Below are positions 5,923 through 6,820 of a stretch of 6,820 nucleotides of DNA, piece after piece (the first letter of the stretch is position 1; the number at the start of each line of letters is the position of its first letter). Made by a program: the position numbers and the translations under genes. The notes beneath the pieces were generated by a model, which saw nothing but the letters and a program-made list of their open reading frames with translations, was not told the origin of the DNA and did no database searches. The stretch covers positions 1-6,820 of the forward strand of contig JAGOBT010000176.1 in assembly GCA_017999135.1 (NCBI GenBank), given 5' to 3'. Origin of the DNA: Burkholderiaceae bacterium. GTDB taxonomy: Bacteria; Pseudomonadota; Gammaproteobacteria; Burkholderiales; Burkholderiaceae_C.

Positions 5923-6820
5923 ATGGCCGCACTTGTCATTGCCGAACACGACAACGCGTCGATCAAGGGATCGACCCTGAATACCGTCACCGCAGCCCTG
6001 GCTTGCGGTGGTGATGTGCATGTGCTGGTGGCGGGCGAAAACGCCGGCGCCGCTGCCGCGGCCGCCGCCCAGATCGCCGGTGTGGCCAAGGTGCTGCATG
6101 CCGACGGCGCCGGCCTGGGCCACGGCCTGGCCGAGAACCTGGCTGCGCAGGTCGTCGCTGTCGCTGGCAGCTACAGCCATCTGCTGTTCCCCGCCACCGC
6201 CGCGGGCAAGAACGTGTCGCCGCGCGTGGCCGCGCTGCTGGACGTGGCGCAGATCAGCGATGCCACCAAGGTCATCAGCGCCGACACCTTCGAGCGCCCG
6301 ATCTACGCCGGCAACGCGATCGCCACGGTGCAGAGCACCGACAGCACCAAGGTGATCACCGTGCGCACCACCGGCTTCGATGCCGCAGCGGCCACGGGTG
6401 GCAGCGCGGCGGTCGAGACCATCGCCGCGGTCGGTGCCTCGGCCAGCAGTGCCTGGCTGGGCAGCGAGATCGCCAAGAACGACCGGCCCGAGCTGACCGC
6501 TGCCAAGATCATCGTCAGCGGCGGCCGCGCGCTGGGCAGCAGCGAGAAGTTCAACGAGGTGCTGACGCCCCTGGCCGACAAGCTGGGTGCTGCGCTCGGC
6601 GCCAGCCGCGCCGCGGTGGACGCCGGCTACGCGCCCAACGACTGGCAGGTGGGCCAGACCGGCAAGATCGTCGCGCCCAGCCTGTACGTGGCCTGCGGCA
6701 TCAGCGGCGCCATCCAGCACCTGGCCGGCATGAAGGACAGCAAGGTGATCGTGGCGATCAACAAGGACGCCGAGGCGCCGATCTTCAGCGTGGCCGACTA
6801 CGGCCTGGAGGCCGACCTGT
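5923..6820 (+). CDS. etfA: Electron transfer flavoprotein subunit alpha (3' end outside window)
   Basis: The frame is open from ATG 5923 to the window edge: 299 residues of an expected 310 or so. This FAD-carrying large subunit pairs with EtfB. The N-terminal domain (about 1-185) opens [25 protein letters not shown] and contains [18 protein letters not shown] (89-106). The C-terminal FAD domain contains [12 protein letters not shown] (199-210, with R202), [12 protein letters not shown] (225-236, with S228 and R229), [14 protein letters not shown] (239-252, with T246) and the EtfA signature [17 protein letters not shown] (254-270, with H266), then [15 protein letters not shown]202, S228, R229, T246 and H266 match the human FAD-contacting residues (R223, S248, R249, T266, H286). 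All expected FAD contacts seen in the window are present, so the gene looks functional. Seven consecutive alanines (43-49) sit in the variable N-terminal domain. An acyl-CoA dehydrogenase gene often follows, but that lies outside the window. Confidence 0.96.
   Translation, partial: MAALVIAEHDNASIKGSTLNTVTAALACGGDVHVLVAGENAGAAAAAAAQIAGVAKVLHADGAGLGHGLAENLAAQVVAVAGSYSHLLFPATAAGKNVSPRVAALLDVAQISDATKVISADTFERPIYAGNAIATVQSTDSTKVITVRTTGFDAAAATGGSAAVETIAAVGASASSAWLGSEIAKNDRPELTAAKIIVSGGRALGSSEKFNEVLTPLADKLGAALGASRAAVDAGYAPNDWQVGQTGKIVAPSLYVACGISGAIQHLAGMKDSKVIVAINKDAEAPIFSVADYGLEADL

Noticed and set aside
1..6820. Search for tRNA or rRNA genes, CRISPR arrays, insertion sequences, attachment sites or toxin-antitoxin genes
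   Set aside because: None seen; nearly all of the window is coding for the seven genes, and composition is even throughout, with no sign of recent transfer.

Overview
The window is GC-rich DNA (roughly two thirds G+C by eye, third codon positions almost all G or C) packed with genes on the + strand. The electron transfer flavoprotein subunits look like those of the Burkholderiales (Betaproteobacteria; Comamonadaceae or Sphaerotilaceae type). That lineage call rests on protein character and composition alone, with no marker gene in the window.

Bases 1-5012 hold most of a peptide-type (Opp/Dpp family) ABC importer operon. The order is the end of a DppB-like permease, a DppC-like permease, a periplasmic solute-binding protein (SBP), a DppD-like ATPase and a DppF-like ATPase. 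The genes are tightly coupled: three junctions share ATGA and the two ATPase genes overlap by 14 bp. The exception is the SBP, whose best start lies 80 nt after dppC and has its own Shine-Dalgarno. The first gene is cut by the window edge, so the operon promoter lies outside. The system should bind a substrate in the periplasm, pass it through the DppB/DppC channel and use ATP hydrolysis by DppD/DppF. The substrate cannot be read from the sequence. The SBP seems to lack the acidic motif with which E. coli DppA holds a peptide amino terminus, so 'dipeptide' is only a family label.

Bases 5013-5170 form the only real intergenic region. It holds a GC-rich hairpin just after dppF, a 40-bp near-perfect palindrome centred between 5070 and 5071 (17 of 20 pairs match), a possible weak promoter, an ATCC-repeat leader and a strong Shine-Dalgarno.

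Bases 5171-6820 hold etfB and nearly all of etfA, the two subunits of electron transfer flavoprotein. ETF takes electrons from acyl-CoA dehydrogenases and related flavoenzymes and passes them to ETF:ubiquinone oxidoreductase. etfA runs off the window about 11 codons before its expected end.

No undescribed system is visible: all seven genes belong to well-known families and look intact apart from the two edge cuts. The best lead is the etfB-upstream palindrome, which looks like an operator for a dimeric regulator, possibly of the TetR family that controls fatty-acid oxidation genes in this lineage.
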